Assembly: GCA_009761415.1 (NCBI GenBank) | Contig: QUOL01000009.1 | Span: forward strand, 434,001-498,000 | Direction: 5' to 3' | Source of the DNA: Sarcomyxa edulis | Taxonomy: Eukaryota; Basidiomycota; Agaricomycetes; Agaricales; Mycenaceae | Length of the DNA: 64,000 nucleotides | Shown: piece by piece, positions 43,305 to 54,512 of the stretch | Layout: every line of letters begins with the position of its first letter | How positions within the stretch are numbered: the stretch's first letter is position 1 | Notes under the pieces: generated by a model | The model's database searches: none | What the model saw: only the letters and a program-made list of their open reading frames with translations | What the model was told of the DNA's origin: nothing | Made by a program: the position numbers and the translations under genes

Positions 43305-44279
43305 TCAGACTTGACAAGAACATATCAGCATATGACTTACGTTGTCTATGATTCTATCGACCTCAGCCGCAAGAGCTTTACCGAATCTTTCCAATGTCAA
43401 GGGCATGATAGGCGAACACTGCTCACAAAACGGCGCCCCAGATACTGATTCCACAGCCCAGACAGGGCTCTGACTCGTGACCGTATTGCCACAAGGCCGC
43501 TCATAGAGAGCTGCGATAGCTTTCTCGACAAACTTGTCACCCCAGAGTTTAAGTTGGAAACTCAGTCTGTCGGGACTTACCCCAGGGCCAGAGCAGCAAC
43601 GACAATACAGCCTGATCCCCATCACCGAGACCAGATCTTCAGCTGGTCTCCAATGTCGGAGAGACGAAAGAGCCCGAGAACACGCAAAATGGTAGTGGTA
43701 GAGATTCTGGAGGGCAGTCCCGGTGATGTTATTCAGTTCTGGAACAGAAGGAATTTCTTTCACCGATTTACGCAACACACCCTTGGCAGCCGCTCGGGCT
43801 ATGTCTTCGAATCCATGGGTGCACGCGATAGCATATGCGCGCATGGATTCGGGTGGAGTATACGACCATGATTCCGATTTTAACATCAATGTATCTCGGG
43901 CTCGACTGATAACCACACCCATATCGTATTTGTCTGCGAGACGTATGACGATGTCTATATCCAACGGAGCAGTTGATGCAGGTATGCATCGAGGGTCGCA
44001 CCAGGTCAATAATTTCCGTAGTAGCTCGCCGTTCTCAGCCAATGGAATTATTGGAAGATCTCTACCATCGAAGCTTTTGAAGATAGCAGCGTTATTTTCA
44101 TCTCCTGGCGGGCTTTGGGGCAAAGCGAACATGGTTTTGAACACGGGAGACACGAGCGATAATAAAATTTTGTGGACGTGGAAATCGATGTTGTCAGTCG
44201 AACGAAGAACAATGTCTGCGTCTGGATCGTCAAATGGAGGGCCTGCAATAGTCACAGGGCTGGTGGCAGAGTTCGACAT
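43305..44279 (-). CDS. BTB/POZ domain protein E
   Basis: Read as a single exon, 324 residues from ATG 44279 (MSNSATSPVTIAGPPFDDPD); an in-frame ATG at 44480 would add 67 residues but paralogues do not have them. BTB core: ADIVLRSTDNIDFHVHKILL, FKTMFALPQ, KLLTWCDPRCIPASTAPLDI, LADKYDMGVVISRARDTL. C-terminal cysteines: CRCC, RPCGN and CEQC, then LTLERFGKALAAEVDRIID. After this the sequence reads GTAAGTCATATG, a near-perfect splice donor, so the last nine residues as read may be intronic and the true end a short exon near 43275-43257. Confidence 0.82.
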   Translation of the reverse strand: MSNSATSPVTIAGPPFDDPDADIVLRSTDNIDFHVHKILLSLVSPVFKTMFALPQSPPGDENNAAIFKSFDGRDLPIIPLAENGELLRKLLTWCDPRCIPASTAPLDIDIVIRLADKYDMGVVISRARDTLMLKSESWSYTPPESMRAYAIACTHGFEDIARAAAKGVLRKSVKEIPSVPELNNITGTALQNLYHYHFACSRALSSLRHWRPAEDLVSVMGIRLYCRCCSGPGVSPDRLSFQLKLWGDKFVEKAIAALYERPCGNTVTSQSPVWAVESVSGAPFCEQCSPIMPLTLERFGKALAAEVDRIIDNVSHMLICSCQV

Positions 44280-45027
44280 GGCTTCGAATGCGACGGTTGA
44301 TAGCGTTGAGGACGTTGAGGACGTTGAGGGCTTGATGAGCGATTCGGACAAATTGAAGACGGCCGCAAGACAGCCACGAGGTCCGGCTGACTCCGGCACA
44401 TAGGCATTGCCAGTTTGGGCCATCACCTGTCTTGTCTCGGATTTCCACGAACAAAGAGGGAATACTTCTTTGTATCCCATTTTGGCGACTCAAATGTCTG
44501 CCATCACACCTCCCCGTCTCATGGTATCTCTGGCTCCAACCAGTCCATGTATTCTGGTGGTTATCTAGCGGTTTGATCTATCAAGATCACGGTGACACTC
44601 AATTGATAACGGGATCACGTCTGATCGCGAACTTCAAGTTGATACTCCAAGTTGATACCCAGGAACCAAATGCTTAGATGGTAGAAGTATATCTAAAGGA
44701 GATTTCTCCTCTAGGACCCAGACAAAGGGAGTTCCTCGTAAGTATGAATCTTCGTCTTTCAAGGAGTCAAAGATTATCCTTTCATAATGCAGTATGTAGA
44801 CGAGCCATCGAGCATCTCAGGTGTGTAATTCCATTGTGGCCACGGGCCACGGGCCACCATACGTCTTTGTTGAATTCAAGCACCGAAAACAACGATACTC
44901 CGACGCGCGTGTTTCTATATAAAGGCCCGCCAATTTGTCCTCCCAGCCACAACACATCTCTCGTCCTGCCACACCCATCCATTTACCCAAATTCTAAAAT
45001 TCAACCATCCTCCCTCCTTCAGCAAAG
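44280..45027. other. intergenic region between divergent genes
   Basis: About 750 bases with the promoters of BTB E and the next gene. A short imperfect tandem of GAGGACGTT lies at about 44304-44330. A TATA box at 44916 is listed separately. Confidence 0.45.
44916..44923 (+). promoter_or_regulatory. TATA box of the gene at 45028
   Basis: TATATAAA, 112 bases before the ATG at 45028, followed by a C-rich leader (CCCATCCATTTACCC). Good match to a TATA box at a usual fungal distance. Confidence 0.5.
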
Positions 45028-46635
45028 ATGTCGAGCCCTGCTCCGTCTAAAGAAGAACTTCTTGACCAAGTCAACACATATTTACGCAAAGCCTCCGCCG
45101 CCGCTAACGACTACATCGCCGCTTTACAAGAGGATTTCGACAGCGTACCGAAGACCTCACCAGGAGAAGATACTCTTATCTTCATTGAAAGCGTTGTCCG
45201 ACACCTCCCTGAGGACATACACAATCTCGACTCTCTGCACGAATCTTCGTGAGTCTATCTCACTTTTATCCATATATGATATGATCTTGATCTTGATCTT
45301 GACGATCGCGTATCCTCTCAGCCGAAACATACTATCGGATCTACTCCAAGACGCAAAGTATGTATCTCGTTATCGATGAGTGGCGCATTACCTCAACTGA
45401 CGCGATTATTGCCCAGAGAGTCCCCGTTCCGCGTCGTAGAACTTGTTAAATTCGGCTACCGTCCTCCACCCGCAGTAACGAAAGGAGAGGAGGGTAGACA
45501 GATAGCCCAAATTACCCTCCCATCCAAAGACATCCCGCGGGACTCCAAAGAGCAATACGCCTGCTTCGATAAATTTACTGGCACGCATAACGGGGTGGAT
45601 GGCGATTATGTATTGACGTTCATCCCGGACTCGGAGGAATACTCGAAGTTGGAGGTAGAGGTGACCGGGGAGAGTATTGTGTACAAGACGATATCACAGC
45701 GCGAACGCGAGCCTTCGGGGAGTGGCGTGAGTCTTGTATCTAATCTGATTTGTTCCATTAATGCATCTAATCTTGTCATCCAACTGCAGGCATCTCCCTC
45801 GGTATCGGTACTTACTCGCAAGGATAAGGGCAAGGGCAAGGCAAAGGAAACAAATGATGGTCCCGAGGCTGAAGGCACGTATTCGCGTGTCATAAACTAC
45901 GCAGACTTCTTGTCCCCAGAACCAAGGACGCCATCCCCAACCGTTTCTCCCATCGTCGAAGGATTCGGACCAGCTGCATCGCCGCCACCATCCACCCCCC
46001 AAGGCAAACAGCCTCCCTCACGTATACCCGGCTCACTACCCACCTGGGCAGTCCTTGACGAAGAATCGGCATCCACTCGTCCTGGTCATCTACTCCAACT
46101 CCCGGAAGGTCGCGGCGATGCAGAAGTGAAGGTTGAGGAGGTCGAAGTCCAGCCTCTGAGGCGATCGACGAGAAATGCGATCAGAGCAGCGCAGACACCT
46201 GCACCGGTCGCGTCGTCGTCGAGGCTCACGTCGCTGCCTCCTCCCAGGCCTATCCCTACGAGGACCTACAAGAGGAAGACCACCAACTTGGACACGGTAG
46301 ACGAGGATGGGCCATCTGGGCCTACTGTCAATGCCCCTGTTGCTGGAACCCGCTTCTCCAAGCGTCTGCAGGCTCCTCCCGCGCCCAAGGCTCCCGAGCG
46401 CGTGCGCGCCTCGACTCGGGTTACGAAGGCGAAGGTGCCGAAAGTCGAAGTTGACGAGTATGAGTTGCCACAATTGGTACCACCAGCTCGTCGAGGCGGC
46501 AAGAGGCACAGGGCGGACGAGGATGAGGCGGAAACTGAAGGGGGCGCTGGAGCTTCGGGGTCGCGTCCAACGAAGAAGGCCAAGACCACGACGAAGAAGG
46601 CGCCGGCGAAGACTCGTTCGAAATCGAAGAAGTAG
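45028..46635 (+). CDS. basic, probably nuclear protein of unknown function
   Basis: First exon 45028-45249 (MSSPAPSKEELLDQVNTYLR), then RNILSDLLQDAK from 45322. The next coding part starts around 45376 with GALPQLTRLLPRESPFR and runs to TAG 46633-46635. The two parts can be joined only by a 23-base intron (45358-45380), which is too short for comfort; a separate start at ATG 45376 is the alternative. An in-frame 63-base stretch at 45727-45789 begins GTGAGT and ends CAG and is very likely an intron. The middle has a folded-looking region (VVELVKFGYRPPPAVTKGEE, YACFDKFTGTHNGVDGDYVL), the rest is Pro/Ser/Arg-rich with a Lys-rich end (KKAKTTTKKAPAKTRSKSKK), typical of nuclear or DNA-bound proteins. 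No family recognised. Confidence 0.72.
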
Positions 46636-47475
46636 ATCTTCTGGTTCTTCTTCTATCTTTTGTCCTCTCCTCTTACTCTTTTCTTTCGTCCCACTTCATT
46701 GATTGCCTCACTCGATACCATTTCCCTTGTCATCTCCCACTCTGTAAACATCTCTTCCTCTCATCTCTCCTGTTGTACTCATCATTTCGATTCATTTTTT
46801 GTGCGGAAATCTCATACATCTTTCTTCCCTGGTACTCAATCATACTCTCGACTGAAATAAGTCGTAATATGCTCCAGCATCTCCTGCGTAACCCACAAAG
46901 ATGTTCTGCACAGGGGTTGCAGACCAAATCGAGCGCTGTATTTGGTGGCATCTTCAGGCTTTTGGTAAACAGACCAATCTGGAGATCACCCCTGGGTTCC
47001 TTTTTGCTTCCTTCCATCAACAATCAACGACTCGGATTCAGACGAACGATATTTGAGCTCGACTCTCAGCCATGGGTGGCCTGAAATCCAGGATTTGGAG
47101 CTCATCCTCGTAGATGTTCGTCGCGCGGGGAGGACTATCAAGGAAGCTACGATCTGGACAGGAAGAATCCGTACACTTCACGAACTTAGGCCACTCCTGA
47201 TGATTTTGTGCTCTGGTCTCGCCCTTGAATAGCTCTAGGAAGATCATCCATACTACGGCTGATACAACTGCGTCAGATTGCATTTCGTCTATGCCTGGGA
47301 AACGATCTCCGTATCTCCGAGGACATACGCCTAACATCGTTCTCAGGAGACCGACAAATGTATAAAGCTCGAGTCGTTCGCTCCCCCCGCTCATTGAGTT
47401 CCCTGTATCTTTCCATCGTCACCGTAAAGCTATCGCCAACTTGAACAAGTCTGCCCGCCAACACTTTCGGTCATA
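46636..47475. other. intergenic region with a doubtful minus-strand open frame
   Basis: About 840 bases. A 118-codon minus frame at 47038-47394 starts with ATG (MSGGSERLELYTFVGLLRTM) and might be a small gene, but it matches nothing and would overlap the methyltransferase promoter. The plus strand just after 46635 is T/C-rich 3' UTR. Confidence 0.4.
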
Positions 47476-48228
47476 ATGTCTCTCGTCAGGGTGGCTTTGA
47501 CCGTAGTCCAGGCCGTCTTCAACCACAAAGCGTGTACGCCTCCTCACCCTACTCCCGCCAAGGGACGATATCATACCGACGAGGCCTACATCCTCCAAAT
47601 TGCCCCCGCCGTATTCAAGGTACGTCGCATCATACCCTCCCGACCACACCGCCTCACAGTGTCTTAACTCCAGATGCACCAATGGATACTCTGGGTCTGC
47701 GCTGCCTTTGAAGCCATATCCTACGCCGTAGAATATTTCAACTTGAACATCCAACCCCCCTTCAGCTCGGCGTACTCTCCCATCCGTCTTGGCGAATCTA
47801 ATATCCACGTTACCCCGCTCTTCCTTATCGGCGTCGTAGCGGTTATCTTTGGCTCATGTCTTCGTCTCGAGTGCTTTCGTACTCTCGGAAACCTCTTCAC
47901 TTTCGACTTGACCGTCCACCCGGAACACAAGCTCGTCACCAACGGACCTTACAACGTCGTTCGCCACCCTTCTTATACCGGCTCGATGTTCCTCGTCGCG
48001 GGTATCGCCATCTCTCACTTGACGTATGGGAGTTGGTTGACGGAGTGTGGTCCGTTGAGGGCTACGGGATTGGGGATCGTGTTCTTGATGCTCTGGTGGG
48101 CCTGGACGTTCTCTGTCGGTGTTAGCAGAGCCAAGGCGGAGGACGAACAGATGAAGAAATTGTTTGGACTCGAATGGGACGCGTATGCTGTTAGAGTGCC
48201 GAACTGGTTCCTTCCTGGCGTGTACTAG
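47476..48228 (+). CDS. protein-S-isoprenylcysteine O-methyltransferase (ICMT/STE14 family)
   Basis: Two exons, 47476-47619 and 47674-48228, 232 residues. ICMT is an ER membrane enzyme that methylates the C-terminal prenylcysteine left after CaaX cleavage, using S-adenosylmethionine. The diagnostic C-terminal block is complete: HKLVTNGPYNVVRHPSYTGS (SAM binding), then AEDEQMKKLFGLEWDAYAVR and VPNWFLPG. Four to five hydrophobic helices precede and surround it (FLIGVVAVIFGSCLRLE, GIVFLMLWWAWTFSVGVS). Basidiomycetes often carry several ICMT paralogues, so I do not give the STE14 symbol. STE24, the preceding enzyme in the pathway, is in the same window at 31593. Confidence 0.93.
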
Positions 48229-48665
48229 CTCGACACCGCTCTTTTGCAAAGTCAACAACCCTCTATCAATCGGAAGACTCTTCAAATCCGCCCACAGAAA
48301 TCTATTCAACTCCACGGTCACAAATACTAGCTTGCTCATATATAATGGTTGGTATGTGAATAATTCGAATATACAATTGTGTAAAATGTACTGTAAAAAA
48401 AATAAAAAACAAAGTGCGAAATGCGTACAGTTCCGTTCCGTTGTAATGCAGTATATCCAGCCTCCGCGCGTCATCCATCCCATCTCGTCCGTCACCTCCC
48501 AATAAGTAAGTGGTTAAAATATAGAAATAGCAGAAAGTGGTTGAGAAACATCATGATATACGAAGAGATTGAATGGAATTGAAATTGAAATAAATAAACC
48601 TGGTTCTTCATCACGAATCGTAAAGCCCTCACCCACTCACTCACTCGATCCAACGGCGCACAATG
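48229..48665. other. convergent 3' intergenic region
   Basis: About 440 bases between the convergent methyltransferase and the large minus-strand gene. A/T-rich runs near 48395-48410 could be polyadenylation sites. No gene seen. Confidence 0.45.
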
Positions 48666-51325
48666 TCATCTCTCCCTCCTCTCCTCCAAAACTTTCTCCA
48701 CCCATCGTACTAAGGCCTGTTCCAGCATACCGTCCCAACCCTCCTCGAGCTTCGCCACAATCTTCGCATCAAACATGATCGGATGTTCTGTCGGAAAGCG
48801 TAATTTCATAGGGTTTGGGGATGACGAAGGTGTATGGCCGATGGGCGTGGTAGATCCAGATCGTATAGGCTGAGAAGGAGATAGAATGGGGAGGAGGTAT
48901 CGCAATTTCAGCGCCCTTTTTATCAACATTCCAAAAATCAAATCAATCAGTCAATCCTCGCGAAACCGAGACGTGAAAGCAACTCACCCAGCCCACAACC
49001 GCAAATTATCAGTCCTCCGAAACGTCCATCCCGTCCTCCTATCAACAACCTTGACAGTACCTTCCGCCGCGGCCCTTTCTCTCTCCAAAGCCAATATATC
49101 ATGGATCGAGTCTTTATTAACATACCCCCATGGTTTTTTGGATTTCCTCACGCATGCGTTATACGCGACGCAGAGGAGTTGGCCTGATGAGAGGCTTGTT
49201 AGGAAATCTGTACGTGAGCATGAGGAGGGATTGGGGAGGGATGGGAGGAGATCGGGGGGGAGGAAGGCGGATATGATGGCGTGGATACGACCTGGGATGA
49301 GGAGAGATGTGGTGGTGGTCAGCAGTCAACAGGATAATGCGTGAAGTAGGGTGTCACGACGCACCAAGCTCGTCGTTCATAAATGAACTCCGTTTCGCCC
49401 AGTCCGGCAACTCCTCATCATCCACACTAGCTTCGCTATCCTCACCCTCACCAGCTACTCCATCGAACTCATCCATCACATCTGGTTCCTCGCTAATCTG
49501 CAAATCCACCATCCCCATAGTCACTCTACGATTCCGATTCTCCCCTTCTTCACCTGGATGCATACTAATCCCAAGTCCCTTGACTTCATCCCCACCACTC
49601 ACCTTCGAATTCCTCCCTTTCGCTCTCGCGATCCCCCTCCCCTCTTTCTCCACAACCCTCCTCCTCTCCCTCTCCCACCCCCTCTCACCCACCCCCGTAC
49701 CCGCCCCAGTCCCCGCCCCACTTCCAGTCCTCCCCTGAAACAGAACCTCATCCACAACATCCAAATACCCCTTCACAACCCCCCTCTCCCTCCCCAACTC
49801 CCCCAAACTCACATCACCCCGATACAACCACCCACTCCCCAGCACCAACCTCTCATCCCAATACTCCCTCTTCCTTTTCTCATCCTCCTCATCCTCATCC
49901 TCCCCATCCCCATCCTCGTCTTCCCAGACGGGAACAGACTCGTATCGCCCTTGGACGCGGACGAGTGAGAATGCGACGGATGCGTCGGCGTCTACGTCGT
50001 GGACTCGGCCTAGTTCCGGGTGGTTTGGGGTGCGTGGTTGGGGTTGGGGTGGGAGGGGGAGGTCGTATTCGCCTTCTCCTTCTTCTGTTTCGGAGTTGAG
50101 CTGGGAATTTGGACTTGCGACTCGGATGTGCGATCCCGGGCCTCTTCCGTCGCTGAGGTTGGTGTTGGTATTGGCATGATCATCATACGCGCTGGAACTC
50201 AGAGGTAACCTACACCCTTCTTCCAATTCTCTAAGGACTGTCAGGACGTCCAAAGCGGATTTGCGGATGAGCGTTAGTGGGTCCTGTTGCTGTTGTTGCT
50301 GTTGTTGAGGCTGTTGGGGTTGATGTGGATGTTGTGGGACAGTCCCACCAGAAGATGGTTTCGGTTTATTACTCAACGAGGACGCGGGTCCGAGTCCGAG
50401 AGATTTCGAGCGGAACTGAGCGCGGATGGTACCCGTTGATTCGTCTGGGAGCGAAACGAGGTAGTTTCGGATGGAACGGACGGCGTGGGTTGTGATTTTG
50501 AGGACTTCTAGGACGTCAAAGTGGGATGTGGGGCCGGTGGTGTCTTTGGTCGCGTCTGCTTTCACAACACCATCCGACGCGTCAAACTCTTTCCCCTCCT
50601 CAACACCATCAACCCCCCAAGCCCTCGCCACAGCCGTCAAATCCTCCACAACCCCCGGAAGCAACGACTCTGGATTCGTTTCGTATGTTTTGACGTAGGG
50701 TGGGTATGCTGGACGGGTGTTGATGGGGATAGCCGGTGATGGGGGGAGGTTGTGGAATTGGAGTTCGGGGAGGGTGTTGAGGCTGAGGATGGAGTTGGTG
50801 CGGATGCGGGAGAGGCCGCCGATGGCTGGGACGAGACCTTTTTTGTCGAGTGTGCTGGGGGTGGTTGGGGGGTGGGGGTAGGGAGGGGTAGGGAGGTAGG
50901 GAGGGAGGAGGGAGGGAGTGAGTGGGGAGGAGGAACATTGTGTTAGTTTTAGGATAGAACAGTGATGATATGATGGGAATATGAATGGATGGATGGACAG
51001 ATAGAATGTAACGGAATGTAACAAAACAGAAAGACCAACCGCACCTCTTCTTAGCAACAATCCCCGTCTTCGTAAAATAATGCTGCAAATACTCAATACT
51101 CCCCAACGCCATCACACTCTCCCTCTTCGCCGCGCTTCGACTGAATGGTTTTTGGAGTTTGTTGGAGGAGTTGACGTTCGGGTAGAATGCGGTTTGGCGA
51201 CGTGATTTTTTGAGGGTGGCATTGGATGTTGTTGAGGAAGAGTCATTGGGTGGTGGGTCGGGTGATCCTGTGGAGTCGGGGGTGAGGATGAGAGGTGTTG
51301 ATGCGGCTGATGAGTCGGATGTCAT
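48666..51325 (-). CDS. large low-complexity protein with a CH-like C-terminal region
   Basis: Four exons: 51325 to about 51045, about 50854-49370, then two ending at TGA 48666; about 830 residues. The N-terminus is Ser/Thr/Pro-rich; after the first intron (joined as KKSTLDKKGLVPAIGG) comes a helical region (DVLEVLKITTHAVRSIRNYL), a polyglutamine run (eight Q near 50290), and a long acidic/basic disordered part (DEDGDGEDEDEEDEKRKREY). The C-terminal part looks folded: FLTSLSSGQLLCVAYNACVR and GWTFRRTDNLRLWAGALKLR resemble a calponin-homology region, which would suggest actin or microtubule contact. That assignment is by eye. The coding strand is rich in G, its complement in CCACC-type runs. 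Confidence 0.72.
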
Positions 51326-51790
51326 GGTGGGTTGATGTTTGGAGGTTGTAATATTGGGATATGGATGTGGATGTGGATGGAAAGATTGGATGGAAATTAT
51401 GGTGCAAGGATCCAGGCAATTGAGCTGACTGAACACAGAACGCAGAACGAAGAACGAAGAACGTAGGACGGAAGGAAAAAGACCACTGCTTCCGAATTAA
51501 ATTTCACACGTGACGGCTCGGCGGCGGGATTTGTGGGGAATGAATTCATTTTACTAATACTAGTACTATGCACAGTGGGTACTGGTTATACGCGTATGTA
51601 GGGCTACATCTGTTTATCTGACCAGATTTCAATGCTTAATGCCCTTCAGGTTTCTTCCAATGGATAGCATTACTAGTCAACCTACCACTTGTAGCTTTCA
51701 ATGCCAACAAGTGCGTACATCTCTCCTATGCATCGCCCACCTGATAATTTATCGAGTCCTGGCGAGCTCTGGGACCAGAAATCGCGAGAT

Positions 51791-51857
51791 CTTTAGAAAT
51801 GGAAGTATATTTCGAGTCAACAGCTTCTAATATCTAGCGATCTGCCTGCTCCTGGAA
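51791..51857 (+). repeat. diverged direct repeat, copy 1
   Basis: Aligns with 51941-52009: both carry TTTAG/TCTAG, ATGGAAGT, TATATTT, GTCAAC, then TCTGC and TGGAA in order. Most differences are C/T or G/A. Confidence 0.6.
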
Positions 51858-51940
51858 AGTTGCATGATTACTGAGTCGCGATGTATGAGTCTCGACCGAG
51901 AGGTCCGGTGAAGGATCGGAGTCAACGTGTATCTCGCGAT

Positions 51941-52009
51941 TTCTAGGGATGGAAGTGATCTATATTTTGGGTCAACGACCCCCAATGTCCTGTCTGCTTG
52001 CCCTTGGAA
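51941..52009 (+). repeat. diverged direct repeat, copy 2
   Basis: Partner of 51791-51857, about 150 bases away in the same direction, with a small insertion (GATC) after ATGGAAGT. Confidence 0.6.
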
Positions 52010-52970
52010 CCTGTATGGGGAGTCTCGAGTCTTGAGAGTCATCAAGGGCATTCGTCAAAAGAGGAGCCAATGTATATCTGGAAGGAGGTGCGGAGAGGTG
52101 GTAGCAGTTGGTAGAAAGAGCAGATAGACGGAAGAAGGTGCACACCTCCACGGATGTCTTTTCCAATAAGCAGGCTGGGAAGTACACAATGTCTGTGATC
52201 TGAGCACGGGAAAGCGCACACAGAAGTGATTTCCCACCTAGCAAAGATCAAACATGTTTGTCGTACTGGGTCGAATGAGAGACCCAAGCTGCTAAGATTC
52301 AGTGGTCACATCGCTCCCACTTGGTGGACATATCCCGGACAAGTATTCGGGTCGCAAGGGGATGACAAAGTTTCATTGATATTCGTGCAGGAGACCGAAT
52401 CTCGATCCGAAGAGCACCGTACTTTTCGAAACTGTTCAAATTATTCATCCATGTAAAGCCTAGAAAAGGTAACAGTATGTGAGGGCTCGTTATTCAGGTT
52501 AGGCACGTAACTTGATTTGTATAGATGGGCGCCGTCGTTCGTACGTCCCAAGAGCCAGGACAGAAATCGAAAAGCCCTGTCGGAATACTGGTGTTAGCGC
52601 GTTAGCGCGTTATTGAGGAGTACATTTGACAAGTATAGTGAGTGATATCGATCAGAGACAGTACTTACTTATAATTACTCGCGATTTGTTTGAGATACGG
52701 CCACCGCGACTGGCTTAGAGGAACCAGGGAAGAGGTCGAAGAGGCATCGGGCAAGCATCGGTATCGGATCTACTCGGCTTTTGGTCCTATTCCCGATATC
52801 TTATCTGTCCTACCCTGTTCAGTGTTATCGATTTATCTGCCAGTGACTCTCAACTCTTGCCTCCTCCTCCTCCCTCTCCCAGCATCCTCCACTCGAACGC
52901 ACGAACTATCGAGCTCAATTTCGCAAATCGTCAAACTTTCCACAAGCCTAGCCGCAGCCAGAGACCCAGG

Positions 52971-54512
52971 ATGTCACTTCTAATCCTCTCAGCCTCAGAC
53001 GTCGACAACATCACATCCAAATTCACCCCAATCGAACTCCAAAACCTAATGGCAACCGTCTTCAAACGTCTCTCACTCTCAAGCTCACCCTCCCCATCCC
53101 AATCCCCATCCCCATCTACACCACCCAGCGGAATCTCATCCCCCCCACGAACAGCCATCTCCATGTCCAACCACACAACCCTCTTCATGCCCTCCCGCAT
53201 GTCCAACATCGGCACCGCCATCAAAGTAGTCTCCGTACCCAGCTCACCGGATGATACGAGGGGATTACCAGCGACGACGCTCGTTATGGATGAAGAGACG
53301 GGGAATGTCAAAGCAGTCGTTAATGCGAGAAGTCTGACCGCACTTCGGAACGCTGCTGGTGTGCGTTTTTCTTGATTCGTCGGTACTCATGTATGCTGAC
53401 CCAATCACCTTTTTCACCACCACCTTTTGTTCCCCACCGAACCACCACCACAACTAACCCACCACCACCACCCAGGCTCCCTCCTCGCAACCCGCCTCCT
53501 AGGCCCCACCTACCCCAAATCCATCCTCGCATTCGGAGCAGGCAAACAAATCGAAGCCCACATCGACTTACACCTCCGCTCCTATCCCTCCCTCAAGACA
53601 TGCACCATCGTTAATCGATCGATTAACCCCCGTGTGAGGGATCTCGGGACGCGTCTTGCGGTGAGGTTTGAGGGGGTTGAGTTTGCGATCGTTGCTAGTA
53701 GTAGTGGTTCCGTTTCTGCGCCCTCCTCTACTCAACCTTCCTCCGATGACTCGTCCAACGACGCCCACGAATCCACCACCACCTCCACCTCACCTCCCAC
53801 CCCAAAAAACCTAGCCTACCCCACCACCTACCCCACCTACCCCACCCCCTCCCCCTCTTCCACCACCCTCGAACACCACGTCTCCACCGCCGACATCATC
53901 TGCACAGCAACATCATCCACCACCCCCCTCTTCCCCTCCCACTGGGTCCGCGACGGGACGCATCTCAATCTCGTGGGGAGCTATAAACCGTATATGAGGG
54001 AGGTGGATGGGGGGCTTTTGGGGAGGGCTTTGGTGGGGAGGGGTGGGGGTGTGGGTGGGGGTACGCAGACGGACACGGAGACAGAGACACGGACGCGGAG
54101 ACAGACGAGTGGTGCAATCACGAGTACGGGTACTGGTACGGGCCTGGTAGTCGATTCGAGAGAAGCGTGTTTGAGGGAAGCAGGGGAGCTTATACAAGCT
54201 GGGATTATGCCTGGGGATGTTTGTGAGATTGGGGAGTTGATTGGGGAGTTCGAGGTGGGTCAAGGTGTAGACCATGCCCACTTGGAATCAGACTCGGACA
54301 CGCAAACACCCTCCCCACCCTCCCCACCCTCCCCATCCTCACCCTCCTCCCCATCCCCCTCCCCACCCACACCCCTACCCACAGATAGACAAGGCCGCAT
54401 AACAATCTTCAAATCCGTCGGTGTAGGACTCCAGGATGTAGCGATCGCGGCTGCTGTTGTGGAGAGAGCGGGTGTGATGGGGGTTGGGTTTGTTTTGGGG
54501 GGGTATGATTGA
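52971..54512 (+). CDS. ornithine cyclodeaminase / mu-crystallin family protein
   Basis: Two exons, 52971-53358 and 53476-54512, 474 residues. Family blocks in order: MSLLILSASDVDNITSKFTP, the substrate-side FMPSRMSNIGTAIKVVS, TTLVMDEETGNVKAVVNARS, ALRNAAGSLLATRLLG, the NAD-binding SILAFGAGKQIEAHIDLHL, TVNRS-like TIVNRSINPR, ADIICTATSSTTPLF, GTHLNLVGSYKPYMREVD and FKSVGVGLQDVAIAAAVVER. The length exceeds the usual 330-350 because of three low-complexity inserts (SSPSPSQSPSPSTPPSG; SSDDSSNDAHESTTTSTSPP; PSPPSPPSPSSPSSPSPSPP). Members catalyse NAD(P)-dependent reactions on amino or imino acids; the substrate is not clear. The intron is 117 bases and C-rich, longer than most here. Confidence 0.9.

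Larger units (their letters stand above)
51326..52970. other. 1.6 kb region with diverged repeats and no recognised gene
   Basis: Promoters of the two divergent neighbours should lie at either end. The middle holds a pair of related 67-69 base repeats (listed separately) and a short tandem GTTAGCGC at about 52593-52612. Open frames on both strands at 51827-52287 are mutual shadows. Confidence 0.45.

Noticed and set aside
37262..44480. secondary-metabolite gene cluster reading of FMO 2 plus neighbours
   Set aside because: No polyketide, peptide or terpene synthase nearby; the BTB genes are a separate family expansion.
47038..47394. 118-codon minus-strand frame before the methyltransferase
   Set aside because: Matches nothing and would share the promoter space of the certain gene; left as a note in the intergenic entry.
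49558..49968. Pro-rich open frame on the plus strand inside the large minus gene
   Set aside because: It is the complement of an acidic/Gly-rich coding region; the proline runs follow from that composition.
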